Origin: Liolophura sinensis
Lineage: Eukaryota > Mollusca > Polyplacophora > Chitonida > Chitonidae
Length of the DNA: 64,000 bases
Direction of reading: 5' to 3'
Assembly: GCF_032854445.1 (NCBI RefSeq)
Contig: NC_088297.1
Location: 124,001 to 188,000 of the forward strand
The translations under genes and the position numbers were made by a program. Shown here piece after piece: positions 1 through 11,639 of the stretch (position 1 is its first letter; every line of letters begins with the position of its first letter). The notes beneath the pieces are model-generated. The model did not search any database. It saw only the letters and a list, made by a program, of their open reading frames with translations, and had not been told where the DNA came from.

Positions 1-151
1 TCATTTACTAGACAAACATTGTAATCATTATATTAGCATGCTGAGTTACAAGGTGAACATTGTAATCATTATATTAGCACGCTCAGTTACAAGGTAAACA
101 TTGTCATCAACATGCTATTACAATAATTACAATATTTACAAGGTAAACATT
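1..151. repeat. Edge of 41-bp satellite, truncated by window start
   Basis: About three degenerate units of the same 41-bp repeat that fills 1562-6060 (motifs TTACAAGGTGAACATTGTAA and ATTAGCATGCT). The last units are scrambled and the sequence changes at about 151/152, after AACATTG, into the ~830-bp duplicated segment. The array probably continues upstream of the window. Confidence 0.9.
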
Positions 152-978
152 GTGTTTACGGTGCAACAGAGATTCAGTATGGTGTAAATTGATTTAATCA
201 ACGATTCAGGAAAACACAGTGATCCAGGTTTAGAAGCTGCCTGACTTCAGGTTATATTAATATCTTGAAGTAATGATACTTCGTTGCTTGAAACCATTTA
301 AACATCCGAATTCCACTGACTCTGTCAACACGCTGGATGAAAGAATAAATTGGAGTGAAATCAGTTAGAGAAACACATGATTTTCTATCGGCCTCAAAAC
401 GTTTTATATTTTACTTATTTAATTTTTGTTTGAGGAGGGCCTCAGTTACCGAGGGGGTCAGCACGCCATCGCCCTGCAATGGGCTTCCAACCGATGCGGT
501 CGCTGTGAGTTCAAGTCCAGCTCAGGCTGGCTTCCTCTTTTTGCCCTCCATGAGGAGGTCTTCTGGCAACCTGCGGGTAGTCGTGGGTTTCCCCCAGTAC
601 ACCAAATAAATAAATAAATAATGTTACGACCCAAACTGTCTGTATTATAAAGAGATGGCTTGTTCGAAATACACGACAGTTTAGCCGCACAAAAAAGTAA
701 CCAAAACCAGCAGATTTTATTTTTCAACAATTTATTACATTTAACAGGAACAGATAACAAGACTTTTACAAGTGCTAAAATACTTAAGTTTAACAAGAAA
801 TGATAGCAATATCTATACAAATACTAAAGTACTTACACAATGCTGAAAAATGCACAGAGGCAATATTTACAAGAGGGAAAGTCCACAGTATAACTGAGTG
901 TATGACGACATATACACAAAATTCCACAGACAGGGTCCGTATACTAATAAGCACTGTGTACACAAGAGCACAAATTAA
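152..978 (+). repeat. Segmental duplication, copy 1 (~830 bp)
   Basis: Nearly identical, in direct orientation, to 7108-7939 (offset about 6,956 bp), with only scattered substitutions and 1-bp indels. It contains a SINE-B copy at 427-619. The left edge falls inside what is unit 4 of a 30-bp tandem repeat at the other copy, so it joins satellite DNA directly to a partial repeat unit. The right edge is abrupt: after CAAATTAA the two copies have unrelated flanks. Short reading frames on both strands are duplicated with it and look non-coding. Confidence 0.93.
427..619 (+). mobile_element. SINE-B, near full length, inside duplication copy 1
   Basis: The tRNA-like head has an A-box-like stretch around 436-460 (TTACCGAGGGGGTCAGCAC) and a B-box-like GTGAGTTCAAGTCC at about 506-519. 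The usual SINE-B body follows (GGCTTCCTC, CTGCGGGTAGTCGTGGGTTT), and the element ends in an (AATA)n tail at 604-619. It lacks the middle 3' section (CCACCATAATGCTGG to TTCTTGAGTAC) found in longer copies. The shared internal deletion proves that this copy and 7392-7583 were duplicated with the segment and did not insert independently. Confidence 0.85.
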
Positions 979-1561
979 GCCTTTGAAGCCTTTGTTGCTA
1001 ACTAGATAGCGTTTTAGATATCTTGAAATAACACCTGAAAGGTTTGATTCAATTGTTGTGTAACAGTAATCACCGAATGACTGGATGATTGGGTTTGACG
1101 TCACATTGTAATGCAAGTATGAAAGAAAGATTAAAAGCTTGAAAGCAATCACTGCGCGGTGTTACTTAAAAATCAGGTTGCCTTACACCTGTCAAGGCAC
1201 GGGATACCACGAATTGCAGATAGTTCTCTGCTGATTTATTTTCATTTTTTTTTGTCGATTGTTGAGAAACCTTGCTATAATGACTGAAAAGAGAAACGAT
1301 CATAAAAGCTGCGGAACCAATTGTTCTCTGTAATCCCACATGGAACACTGGGGTTAGAGCTGATTTCCTAGCTGGCACGATCTTTTAAGTGCCAATATTG
1401 AGAAATGCCTTCTATTTCTTCTCAACGATCAACGGTACAAAGATGCAGTTTGGACCAAATACACGCTAAAAAGCTCATCTTATCCCCACACATTATCCAG
1501 ACTAAATCTTTCATTTTTCCCCTTAGCTGAAAAAGACTAAATCCAGTTAAAGAGACTCGTG
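979..1561. other. Unique sequence between duplication copy 1 and satellite
   Basis: No repeat partner in the window and no recognisable gene. A reading frame of about 70 codons on the minus strand (1166-1378) resembles nothing I know. The segment ends where the 41-bp array begins (TATAATAGCATGCTCAG). Confidence 0.6.
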
Positions 1562-4500
1562 TTTTATAATAGCATGCTCAGTTACAAGATAAACATTGTA
1601 ATCATTATATTAGCATGCTCAGTTACAAGGTGAACATTGTAATCATTATATTAGCACGCTCAGTTACAAGGTAAACATTGCAATCATTATAATAGAAAGC
1701 TCAGTTACAAGATGAAAATTGTAATCATAATAGCATGTTCAGTTACAAGATGAATATTGTAATCATTATAATAACATAATCAGTTACAAAATGAACATTG
1801 TAATCATTATATCAGCACGTTCAATTACAAGATGAACATTGTGATCATTATAATAGCATGTTCAGTTACAAGGTGAACATTGTAATCATTATAAAAACAT
1901 GCCCAGTTACAAGATGAACATTGTAATAGTTATAATAGCATGTTCAGTTACGAAGTGAACATTGTAATCATTATAATGGCGTGCTCAGTTGCAAGATAAA
2001 CATTGTAATCATTATAATATCATTTTCAGTTACAAGATAAAGATAGAAATCGACATAATAGCATGTTCAGTTACTAGATGAACATTGTAATCATTGTTAT
2101 AGCATGTTCAGTTACAATGTGAACATTGTAATCATTATAATTGCATGTTCAGCTACAAGATGAACATTGTAATCATTATAATAGCATGCTCAGTTACAAG
2201 ATGAACATTGTAAACAGTATAATAGCGTGCTCATTTACAAAATGAACATTGTCATCATTATAATAGCATGCTAAGTTACAAGATGAACATTGTAATCATT
2301 ATAAAAACATCATCAGTTTCAAGGTGAACATTGTAATTAGTATAAAAGCATGCTCAGTTGCAAAATGGACATTGTAATCATTACATTAGCATATTCACTT
2401 ACAAGATGAATATTGTAATCATTATAATAACATCATCAGTTACAAAATAAACATTGTATTTATTATATTAGCACGTTCAATTACAAGATGAACATTGTAA
2501 TCATTATAAAAGCATGTTCAGTTACAAGGTGAACATTGTAATCATTATAAAATCATGCTCAGTTACAAGATGAACATTGTAATCATTATAATAGCATGTT
2601 CAGTTACAAGGTGGACATTGTAATCAGTATAAAAGCATGCTCAGTTGCAAAATGGACATTGTAATCATTACATTAGCATATTCAGTTACAAGATGAATAT
2701 TGTAATCATTATAATAACATCATCATTTACAAAATGAACATTGTATTCATTATATTAGCACGTTCAATTACAAGATGAACCTTGTAATCATTATAATATC
2801 ATGCTGAGTTGCAAGATGAAGATTGTAATCGACAAAATAGCATGTTCAGTTACAAGATGAACATTGTAATCATTGTAATAGTATGTTCAGTTACAAAGTG
2901 AACATTGTAATCCTTCTAATTGCATGTTCAGTTACAAGATGAACATTGTAATCATTTTAAAAACATCATCAGTTGCAAGGTGATCATTGTAATCAGTATA
3001 CAAGCATCCTTAGTTGCAAAATGGACATTGTAATCATTACAATAGCATATTCAGTCACAAGATGAACATTGTAATCATTATAATAATGTGCTCAGTTACA
3101 AGGTGAACACTGTAATCATTACAATAGCGTGCTCAGTTACAAGATGAACATTGTAATCATATAATAGCATGTTCAGTTACAAGATAAACATTGTAATAAT
3201 TTAATAGCGTGTTCAGTTACAAATTGAACATTGAAATCATTATAATAGAATGTTCAGTGGCAAGATGAACATTGTAATCATTATAATATCATATTCAGTT
3301 ACAAGATGAACATTATAATAACCTAATACCGTGTTCAGTTACAAAATGATCACAAAAATTATTATAATAGCACGTTCAGTGACAAGGTGAACATTAAAAT
3401 CATTATGATAGCGTCAACTGTTACAAAATCATCATTGTAATCAATATAATAGCATGCTCAGTTACAAAATCAATATTGCAATCATTATATTAGCATATTT
3501 CATTACAAGATGAACATTGTAATCATTATTATAGCATATGTAATTACAAGATGAACACTAAAATCAGTATAAAAGCATGTTCATTTGCAAAATGAACATT
3601 TTAATCATTATATTAGCATGTTCAGTTACAAGATGAACATTGTAATCATTATAACAGCATGGTCAGTTACAAGATGAACATTGTAATCATTGTAATAGCA
3701 TGCTCAGTTACAAGATGAACATTGGAATCATTATAATAGCATGTTCGGTTACAGGATGAACATTGCAATCACCTAATAACGTGTTCAGTTACAAAATGAA
3801 CATTAAAATTATTATAATATCACGTTCAGTGACAAGGTGAACATTGTAATCATTATAATAGCATGTTCAGTTACAAGGTGATTATTGTAATTACTATAAT
3901 AGCATGTTCAGTTACAAGACAACCTTTGTAATTATTATAATAGCATCTTTAGTTACAAGATAAACATTGTAATCATTATATTAGCACGTTTAGTTACAAC
4001 GTGAGGATTGTAATCGATATAATAGCATGTTCAGTTACAAGATAAATATTGTAATTATTGTAATAGCATGTTCACTTACAAGGTGAACATTGTAATCATT
4101 ATAATAACATGTTCACTTACAAGATGAACATTGTAATCATTATATTAGGACGTTCAGTTACAAGATGAACATTGTAATCATTATAATAGCTTGTTCAGTT
4201 ACAAAATGAACATTGTAATTAATATAATATCATGCTTAGTTACAAGATGAACATTGTTATCAGTACAATAGCATGTTCAGTTACAACATAAACATTGTAA
4301 TCATTATAATAGCATGCTCAATTACAAGATGAACATTGTAATCAGTATAATAGCATGCTCAGTTACAAAATTAACAATGTAATCATTATACTAGTATGCT
4401 CAGTTACAAGATGAACATTGTAATCATTATAATAGCATGCTCAATTACAAGATGAAAATTTTAATCAGTATAATAGCATGCTCAGTTACAAAATTAATAT

Positions 4501-6060
4501 TGTAATCATTATACTAGTATGCTCTGTTACAAGATGAATATTGTAATCAGTATAATAGCATGCTCAGGTACAAAATTAACATTGTAATCATTATGCTAGT
4601 ATGCTCTGTTACAAGATGAACATTGTAATCAGTATAATAGCATGCTCAGTTACAAAATTAACATTGTAATCATTATGCTAGTATGCTCTGTTACAAGATG
4701 AACATTGTAATCAGTATAATAGCATGCTCAGTTACAAGGTGAACATTGCAATCATTATAATTGCATCATCAGTTACAAGATGAACATTGTAATCATTATA
4801 ATAGCATGCTCAGTTACAAAATGAATATTGCAATCATTATATTAGCATATTTCACTACAAGATGAACATTGTAATCATTATAATATCATATTCAGTTACA
4901 AGATGACATTGTAATTACCTAATACCGTGTTCAGTTACAAAATGAACATTAAAATTATTATAATAGCACGTTTAGTGACAAGGTGAACATTGTAATCATT
5001 ATAATAGCTTGCTCAGTTACTAGACGAACATTGTAATCATTATATTAGCAGGCTCAATTACAAGACGACCATTGGAATTATTATAATAGCATCTTCAGTT
5101 ACAAGATGAACATTGTAATCATTATATTAGCACGTTCAGTTACAACATGAAGATTGTAAACGATATAATAGCATGTTCAGTTACAAGATGAATATTGTAA
5201 TTTTTGTAATAGCATATTTATTTACGAGGTGAACATTGTAATTATTATAATAACATGTTCAGTTACCAGAGAGAACGACGTTAAACCCCAAGCACTCACT
5301 CAGTTACCAGATGAACATTGTAATCATTATATTAGGACGTTCAGTTACAAGATGAACATTGTAATCAATATAATAGCATATTCAGTTACAAAATGAACAT
5401 TGTAATCATTATAATAGCATGCTTATTTACAAGATGAACATTGTAATCATTATAATAGCATGCTCAGTTACAAACTTAACATTGTAATCAGTAAAATAGC
5501 ATGCTCAGTTACAAAATTAACATTGTAATTATTATACTAGTGTGCTCAGTTACAAGATGAACATTGTAATCATTATAATAGCATGCTCAAATACAAGATG
5601 AGCAATGTAATCATTATAATAGCATGCTCAGTTACAAGATGAACATTGTTATCAGTATAATGGAATGTTCAGTTATAACATGAACATTGTAATCATTAAA
5701 ATAGCATGCTCAATTACAAGATGAAAATTGTAATCCGTATAATAGCATGTTCAGTTACAAAGTGAACATTGTAATCATTTTAATTGCATGTTCAGTTACA
5801 AGATGAACATTGTAATCATTATAATAGCATGCTCTGTTACAAGATGAACATTGTAATCAGTATAATAGCATGCTCAGTTACAACATGAACATTGTAATCA
5901 GTATAATAGCATGCTCAGTTACAAAATTAATATTGTAATCATTATACTAGTATGCCCAGTTACAAGATGAACATTGTAATCAGTATAATAGCGTGCTCAG
6001 TTACAAGATGAACATTGTAATCATTATAATAGCATGTTCAGTTACAAGATGAACATTGTA
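1562..6060. repeat. 41-bp satellite/minisatellite array, about 110 copies
   Basis: The repeat is AT-rich. A unit reads roughly AGTTACAAGATGAACATTGT followed by AATCATTATAATAGCATGCTC; spacing between unit starts, for example 2151 and 2192, is 41 bp. Divergence is moderate, mostly 5-20% between units. Higher-order structure is visible: a 287-bp block (7 units) repeats at 2347 and 2634, an 82-bp dimer alternates at about 4484-4730, and a distinctive ACCTAATA-containing block recurs near 3321, 3771 and 4917. The period is not a multiple of 3 and stops are frequent, so it is not coding. Other than the SINE fragment at 5273-5301 I see no insertion. Confidence 0.96.
5273..5301 (+). mobile_element. 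SINE-A 3' tail fragment trapped in satellite
   Basis: The stretch GAACGACGTTAAACCCCAAG followed by CACTCACTC matches the last ~29 bp of SINE-A (compare 14371-14410) and interrupts one 41-bp unit. The (CACT)n tail runs directly into the satellite motif CTCAGTTAC, so the junction has microhomology. No other part of the SINE is present. Confidence 0.85.
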
Positions 6061-6902
6061 AGAATTATTTTTTGAATAAATCGCTTCCAAACTCTGGTAT
6101 AATTACCTTAGTTTAACTAAACGCCATCATATCGTATTTATGTTAATTACATGTAATATTGTAATAGGCATGTTCTTAAAGTCAAGTGGCCCTTTGTTAG
6201 ACTGTTTAGCCTTTCAAAACGGAAACTACAGGTATGCATATTAAGAGAACTTAAGTTTGTCCTTTTTTAAAACCATTTTCTTCATTCCTCAATGAAAAAT
6301 ACATGCATTGTTTCGCACCCCTATTTGCCAGCGTACTGGCAATGGGCCAAATGTGTAGAATACGATATCTGTGAAATTAATCTGACTGCAATAAGATCAG
6401 AAAATTCGACCCCAATTCTTTGATGGTTTTCTCTACGGTTCTTCTATATCGGGACTAGTCTTGCTGACAATGGTAACTGATGCTCGTCGGCAGGTACACG
6501 TACGTTAATGAGATCAATAACTTTGTCCTCTTTTTTTCAGGACAAATATGTACCTTATTGAACTAACGGTTTGATAGATAAATGTAACAGCTCTGTGATC
6601 TCATCATGTTAGAAATGAAATAAAAAATGCGATATAGACGTACTTGAGCTCCCTAATATGTTTTTTCCAGAGTGCTTACGGTGGACTTCGTTTGGATTCT
6701 GTGAGGGTTTTGATAGGTCTGTTATATGTTAATTGTGGATTACTGAAAACTCGCACCACTAATATTATATGTACAAAACATGTATGCTAAAGCCTTCCTT
6801 TCACTAGGAAATAAAATAGCCTGAGTAGGAGCCTTGTCAGGTGGGGTTATGTATGGGAGGACTAAGGTTTGCCTGAAGTGAAAGACATAGGTACAGTAAA
6901 TG
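6061..6902. other. Unique sequence downstream of satellite
   Basis: No repeat partner and no reading frame worth calling. A TTTTTTTCAG-like polypyrimidine/AG at about 6530-6540 resembles a splice acceptor, but no coding frame follows it. Confidence 0.55.
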
Positions 6903-7004
6903 GCGAGACATACATGTCTTTACAGATAAATGTTATCTGATCGTCAGTTGCACAGCGACATACATGTCTATACAGAAAAATGCTATCTGATCGCAGTCAG
7001 TGTA
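6903..7004. repeat. 50-bp tandem duplication (2 copies)
   Basis: GACATACATGTCT...ACAGA..AATG.TATCTGATCG occurs at 6907 and again at 6957. The two copies differ by a few bases and a small indel. Confidence 0.85.
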
Positions 7005-7015
7005 AAATTCCTGAC

Positions 7016-7137
7016 GGTGTTTACTGTGCAGCAGAGATTCAGGATGGTGCTTACTGTGTAGCAGAGTTTCAGGATGGTATTTACTGTGCAGCAAGAGATT
7101 CAGGATGGTGTTTACGGTGCAACAGAGATTCAGTATG
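7016..7137. repeat. 30-bp tandem repeat (4 copies)
   Basis: Unit GGTGTTTACTGTGCAGCAGA plus GATTCAGGAT. Unit 4 (from about 7108) is where the similarity to 152-978 begins. Because 30 is a multiple of 3, the minus strand stays open for about 74 codons (6933-7157) as a ten-residue repeat, which I take as non-coding. Confidence 0.9.
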
Positions 7138-7939
7138 GTGTAAATTGATTTAATCAACGATTCAGGAAAACACAGTGATCCAGGTTTAGAAGCTGCCTGA
7201 CTTCAGGTTATATTAATATCTTGAAGTAATGATACTTCGTTGCTTGAAACCATTTAAACATCCGAATTCCACTGACTCTGTCAACACGCTGGATGAAAGA
7301 ATAAATTGGAGTGAAATCAGTTAGAGAAACACATGATTTCTATCGGCCTCACAACGTTTTACATTTTACTTACTTATTTAATTTTTGTTTGAGGAGGGCC
7401 TCAGTTACCGAGGGGGTCAGCACGCCATCGCCCTGCAATGGGCTTCCAACCGATGCGGTCGCTGTGAGTTCAAGTCCAGCTCAGGCTGGCTTCCCTCTTT
7501 TTGCCCTCCATTGAGGAGGTCTTCTGGCAAACCTGCGGGTAGTCGTGTGTTTCCCCCAGTACACCAAATAAATAAATAAATAATGTTACGACCCAAACTG
7601 TCTGTATTATAAAGAGATGGCTTGTTCGAATACACGACAGTTTAACCGCACAAAAAAGTAACCAAAACCAGCAGATTTTATTTTTCAACAATTTATTACA
7701 TTTAACAGGAACAGATAACAAGACTTTTACAAGTGCTAAATACTTAAGTTTAACAAGAAATGATAGCAATATTCTATACAAATACTAAAGTACTTACACA
7801 ATGCTGAAAAATGCACAGAGGCAATATTTACAAGAGGGAAAGTCCACAGTATAACTGAGTGTATGACGACATATACACAAAATTCCACAGACAGGGTCCG
7901 TGTACTAATAAGCACTGTGTACACAAGAGTACAAATTAA
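7108..7939 (+). repeat. Segmental duplication, copy 2 (~832 bp)
   Basis: Direct near-identical copy of 152-978. Here the left flank continues smoothly into three more 30-bp units, so this is probably the original left context, and copy 1 carries the derived breakpoint. The right flank (TAACAAGTTCAGACTG) differs from that of copy 1. Confidence 0.93.
7392..7583 (+). mobile_element. SINE-B inside duplication copy 2
   Basis: Same element as 427-619, with the same internal deletion, a tRNA-like head with GTGAGTTCAAGTCC (about 7466-7479), and an (AATA)n tail at 7567-7583. A few 1-bp insertions distinguish it from copy 1. Confidence 0.85.
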
Positions 7940-8281
7940 ATAACAAGTTCAGACTGAACAAGTGCTCGGTGGAGATAGGATATAACAAATCCAGAGGCTA
8001 TAAATACACCAAAATTCAGCACAAAAGGCCTACTAAGGTAACACACAACGAAAGCATCCCAAAACTCTCAATAATTCTCTTTTCTCCTCCTTTGACCTGC
8101 TTTCATAGGTCTTTTATAGACTGTGGAATTTTCTAGAATAAGAAAATTCTTGAACACTTGTTGTAAACAAATAGGCCCCGAACGGAGCGTATTCTGGGAA
8201 CATTCTAAGGCAGAGGTAGACAGCAGGCCCTGAACTCAGCATATGTAAACAGAGGCAAGCTGACGGTAATTGTTCACATAA
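7940..8281. other. Unique sequence
   Basis: Nothing recognised. It separates the duplication from the (AATA)n tract and has no partner near copy 1. Confidence 0.5.
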
Positions 8282-8291
8282 CAATAAATAA

Positions 8292-8334
<43 letters not shown>

Positions 8335-8335
8335 A
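8282..8335. repeat. (AAAT)n microsatellite
   Basis: About 12 near-perfect AAAT units. It has the same motif as SINE-B tails, but no SINE body lies directly upstream, so it is either an expanded tail whose SINE has decayed or an independent microsatellite. Confidence 0.92.
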
Positions 8336-8394
8336 AGTAATTATGGTTCGAAGTTCAGCTGAAGGACTTTTCACTGAAACAATAGCCGCCATGC

Positions 8395-8590
8395 TTATGA
8401 GGGGAGGAAACTGGTGTGCCCGGCATAAACCACTGTCGTTTGACAAGTTACAGACAAACTTTCCCACATTTGACCTACAGATATGCACACTGTATTGATG
8501 GAGGACAAGTGGTCTTCAAGGTCTGCCGGACTGGGCAAAGGGGGCCACACAAACGTCGTTGACCGTTTATAGTCACCTTCCAACAAACAT
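8395..8590. mobile_element. SINE-like body module R7, copy 1
   Basis: Shares an alignable body (GACAAACTTTCCCACAT, ACAGATATGCACAC, TGATGGA.GACAAGTGGTC, GGCCACACAAACGTCGTTGA) with 39118-39262, 54815-54905 and 63500-63610. The left end (GGGGAGGAAACTGG) resembles the SINE-B minus-strand GGGAGGAAACCGGG, so R7 may be a SINE that shares part of SINE-B. No tail or TSD is visible. Confidence 0.6.
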
Positions 8591-8599
8591 TGAGAGCGG

Positions 8600-9407
8600 G
8601 AAATTCCGTGTCCATGGCCGGGACAACCATGGTCAACAACAACAACAAAAGCATCACAACAACAAAATATCAACACAATCTTTGTCATTCACATTCTAAC
8701 ACGTTTCATTGATTCAAAATAATTGGCCTACTCACGCCTTTCTATCTCCACTTCAAAACAGGCGCAGATCTGTTCAAACTTCACGACAATAAACCCACGT
8801 TCAGTGATGATGATGCTGAGATGTATTACGCTCTACGTTTAAACAAATCGGATCTTGACGGAATAGACCTTAAAATAAAAAAAATGAGTTTCCATGGTGA
8901 CGGACTCAGGCCATTACGTATTTGTGTATAAAGGTGCATTATAGGGGTGTAGCACAGGATTTCCATTTTACCTAAGTTAATAATAATTTGGAGGCTCCAC
9001 AAGTTTAGACGAAGATTGCATTACTGCATTACTGCACTCCTAGCATCAGCCTGACTGGATCACAACAATATTAGATAATTTTACCACGTGCAAAGAGCTA
9101 TTCTCAAAACAAAAAACACAAACAAAACAAACAAAAAACCCTGTAATCCTTTACAGGGGATTATACGAGCTTCAGTCCTTCTGCATAGGATTTAAAGAAA
9201 GTTTGCTATGAGCTCGCGAATTTTATTAGCTTTCCACATTTGGCTAGTTCATGTTCTGTGCAACCAGTTCTGACTGTGGTAAAAGATTGTATGGTGATTG
9301 TATGGTTGGAAAGCCGGTCCTGCACGTGGAGATCTATGGAAGGACAAGTCTGCCAGATTTTTACCTTCTTTTACAAGTAAAGAAGAAGTACTCTGTTACA
9401 ATTTTGA
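8600..9407. other. Unique sequence
   Basis: Contains an A/C-rich tract at 9104-9140. A hydrophobic run in the minus-strand frame near 8475-8657 comes from CAA repeats (8635-8670). No gene is recognisable. Confidence 0.5.
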
Positions 9408-9600
9408 TACTCTGAAGAAGTAATCTGTTAAGTTTAACAGAAATTTCGTTGTATGAGTGATGCTAAAATGTATTGTTTCTGCCACAGAATATTCTGCTAA
9501 ATATAGCGCACATATTCCTTTAATTTAAATATAAGTGTATAAGACGACATTATGTTGAATATGACGTAGTGTTATGTTACAATGACGGAACACATCTTTG
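9408..9600 (+). repeat. Dispersed repeat R8, copy 1
   Basis: Aligns to the reverse complement of 11640-11835: TAATCTGTTAA, GAGTGATGCTAAAATG, ATTCTGCTAAATATAGCGCA and GACATTATGTTGAATATGAC all have counterparts. It contains the short palindrome TCTGTTAAGTTTAACAGA. It could be a degraded non-autonomous DNA transposon; I cannot name the family. Confidence 0.6.
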
Positions 9601-9919
9601 CTTTCTATTAAAAATAAACGATAATTTTTTTAGTGTAACACAGGTGTGAAGTTTTGAACACCTTGTGGAGTTAATATGCAAAAATGCAAAAGAATAGCAA
9701 TCACTTCACTGTTTCTCCTGAAATAGAAATGTGTTCTTATCCTTTCACTTAGATTATGTGAGGGATAAAGCTATAAGAGGCTGTATATTCCCGTCTGTAT
9801 GAAATAAAGCCTGTATGTGTCTTTGAACGCTGTATCAAGGGCTGATCCTATAAAGCCAGTTTCGATATTAGTCACAAATGTGAGATATGATTTTAGAACT
9901 TATTTTTTTAACCCATGTA

Positions 9920-10097
9920 TTTATTTATTTATTTGATTGGTGTTTTACGCCGTACTCAAGAATATTTCACTTATTCGACGGCGGCCAGCATTATGGTGGG
10001 AGGTAACCGGGCAGAGCCCGGCGGAAACCCACGACCATCCACTGGTTGCTGGCAAACCCTCCCACGTACGGGGAGGAAGCCAGCATGAGCTGGTTAG
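9920..10097 (-). mobile_element. SINE-B, 5'-truncated, with probable TSD
   Basis: On the plus strand: a (TTTA)n tail complement at 9916-9935, TGGTGTTTTACGCCGTACTC, GACGGCGGCCAGCATTATGG, then the body to GCCAGCATGAGCTGG. The tRNA head is missing. Flanks TTAACCCATGTA (9908-9919) and TTAGCCCATGTA (10094-10105) form a 12-bp target-site duplication with one mismatch, which dates this as a 5'-truncated retroposition event. Confidence 0.85.
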
Positions 10098-10105
10098 CCC
10101 ATGTA

Positions 10106-11147
10106 AATTAAAATTTTGACCACCTCATCATTGTTATTTGTAGATAAATGTGTCAAAATTTCAACTTTCATTGACGAATACTAAACATTGTGGTAAGGTT
10201 TTAAATTTTGACCTAAGTCAGAAATGTGGAATCTGCAACCAGGACTATTATCATACATTAGAGGATTTGCCTGACTGGGTTTTGGCAGCCATACTAGTGC
10301 ACCGCGTCTACACCGGTCCATGTTAACAGGACTCCAGTATGGCTGACTGGATATTGTTCTGCCAAGGCACCGTCCCTTTGTACAGGCACCACAATACGTC
10401 GTCAGACAAGTCATCGACGCGGTCGTAGCAGGCTGAAATATGGCCATATCCGACTCCCACACATGCACCGTAGTTTTAATTTTGTGGTAGAAAAACACAT
10501 TGCCTTTGTGGAATAGGCTAACACTGAGCTTGACAGTCGTTGCGCGGCCAATCTAGGCTATGTCGTCTTCATGAAATTGACTGAAAACACTAGAAATCAG
10601 CAAAGACATTTTGGCTGGTGTTAACTGTTTACTCGTACTGAAACTTTTATTTATTTTAATTATGTAAGCAAGACATCTCATCCTTTTTTTGTTGTCATTG
10701 AAAGAGGGGCAAACTGGGTGGTTTTGTCTGGTGGATTTACAAACAGTGAGATCGTTTGTCTTTGGCAATTTGTGGGCTGACTAAACCTGTCACTTGGCTT
10801 CCGTGTTCCGTCGACTAAATCTTCTCTCGTGCTCTTCATCTATCTTTACACAATCCTGTGATGCTTTAATTAAGAAAGCAAACGTCTTTTTGTTCTGTAG
10901 TCAAAATCTTTTTACATGTACCACATCAATTATTTACAAGTTGTATTGACATGGGTTGGTGCAAGCTTTGATTTTCTTCTAGCCCACATCTGTTATTGGC
11001 TGGCTTTTCGGGTTAGCGCAAATGTAAGAATATGATCAAAAAGAGCCGCAGCGTAAAATCATTCCTTTTCTGAAATATCTTTTCTGAATATTTGTGCCTG
11101 CACCAAAGATGACATGTCTCATAATGTATCACACGCCAACGTAACAA
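10106..11147. other. Unique sequence
   Basis: A minus-strand frame of about 105 codons (10181-10498) is compositionally plausible but has no motif I know and no supporting homologue in the window. No repeats noticed. Confidence 0.45.
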
Positions 11148-11208
11148 CCACTCAAGAAAATGGCCTGTTAGTTTAACGGAAAGCCTGTTGTCTGAGTCAT
11201 GCTAAAAT

Positions 11209-11210
<2 letters not shown>
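11148..11210 (+). repeat. Dispersed repeat R8, partial copy 2
   Basis: CCTGTTAGTTTAACGGAAAG...GTCTGAGTCATGCTAAAATGTA matches the first ~60 bp of 9408-9600, then runs into the microsatellite. With 11640-11835 on the opposite strand it forms an inverted pair around ~430 bp. Confidence 0.6.
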
Positions 11211-11245
<35 letters not shown>

Positions 11246-11352
11246 TAATAATGTTGTGTTATAATAATGATAATGATAATAACAGCAACAACAACAGCAA
11301 CAACAACAGCAACAACAACAACAATAATAATAAAAATAATAATAATAATATA
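11209..11352. repeat. Compound (AAT)n/(CAA)n microsatellite
   Basis: Three blocks: AAT repeats (11211-11250), CAA/GCAACAACA repeats (11280-11320), and AAT repeats again (11321-11350). Confidence 0.95.
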
Positions 11353-11639
11353 TTTATTGCAGAACAAAACAATGAGAGCAGTGACAACATCAGTGACTGC
11401 TAGTTTTCATTACATTACGTTCAAAATGGTTTGCCAGTGTTAATTAAGTCCAGAGGTAATCGCAGCGTCACAGAAACGCAACACTTGCAGAACACTGTTA
11501 CAACTACTGTTTAGGCTTTGCATAAGAGAGTATACAGTGCCTCTTATCCCCTCTCCAAAGGAACGTACATCATGTATGACAAACTCGCCACTAGCACTAC
11601 AGCTGTGTTCAAGAATTAATAGCCATCTGAACGCGTTGT
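11353..11639. other. Unique sequence
   Basis: Nothing recognised; lies inside the inverted R8 pair. Confidence 0.4.

Noticed and set aside
1562-6060. CRISPR-like array
   Set aside because: Regular 41-bp periodicity, but whole units are repeated with no unique spacers, and the context is eukaryotic.
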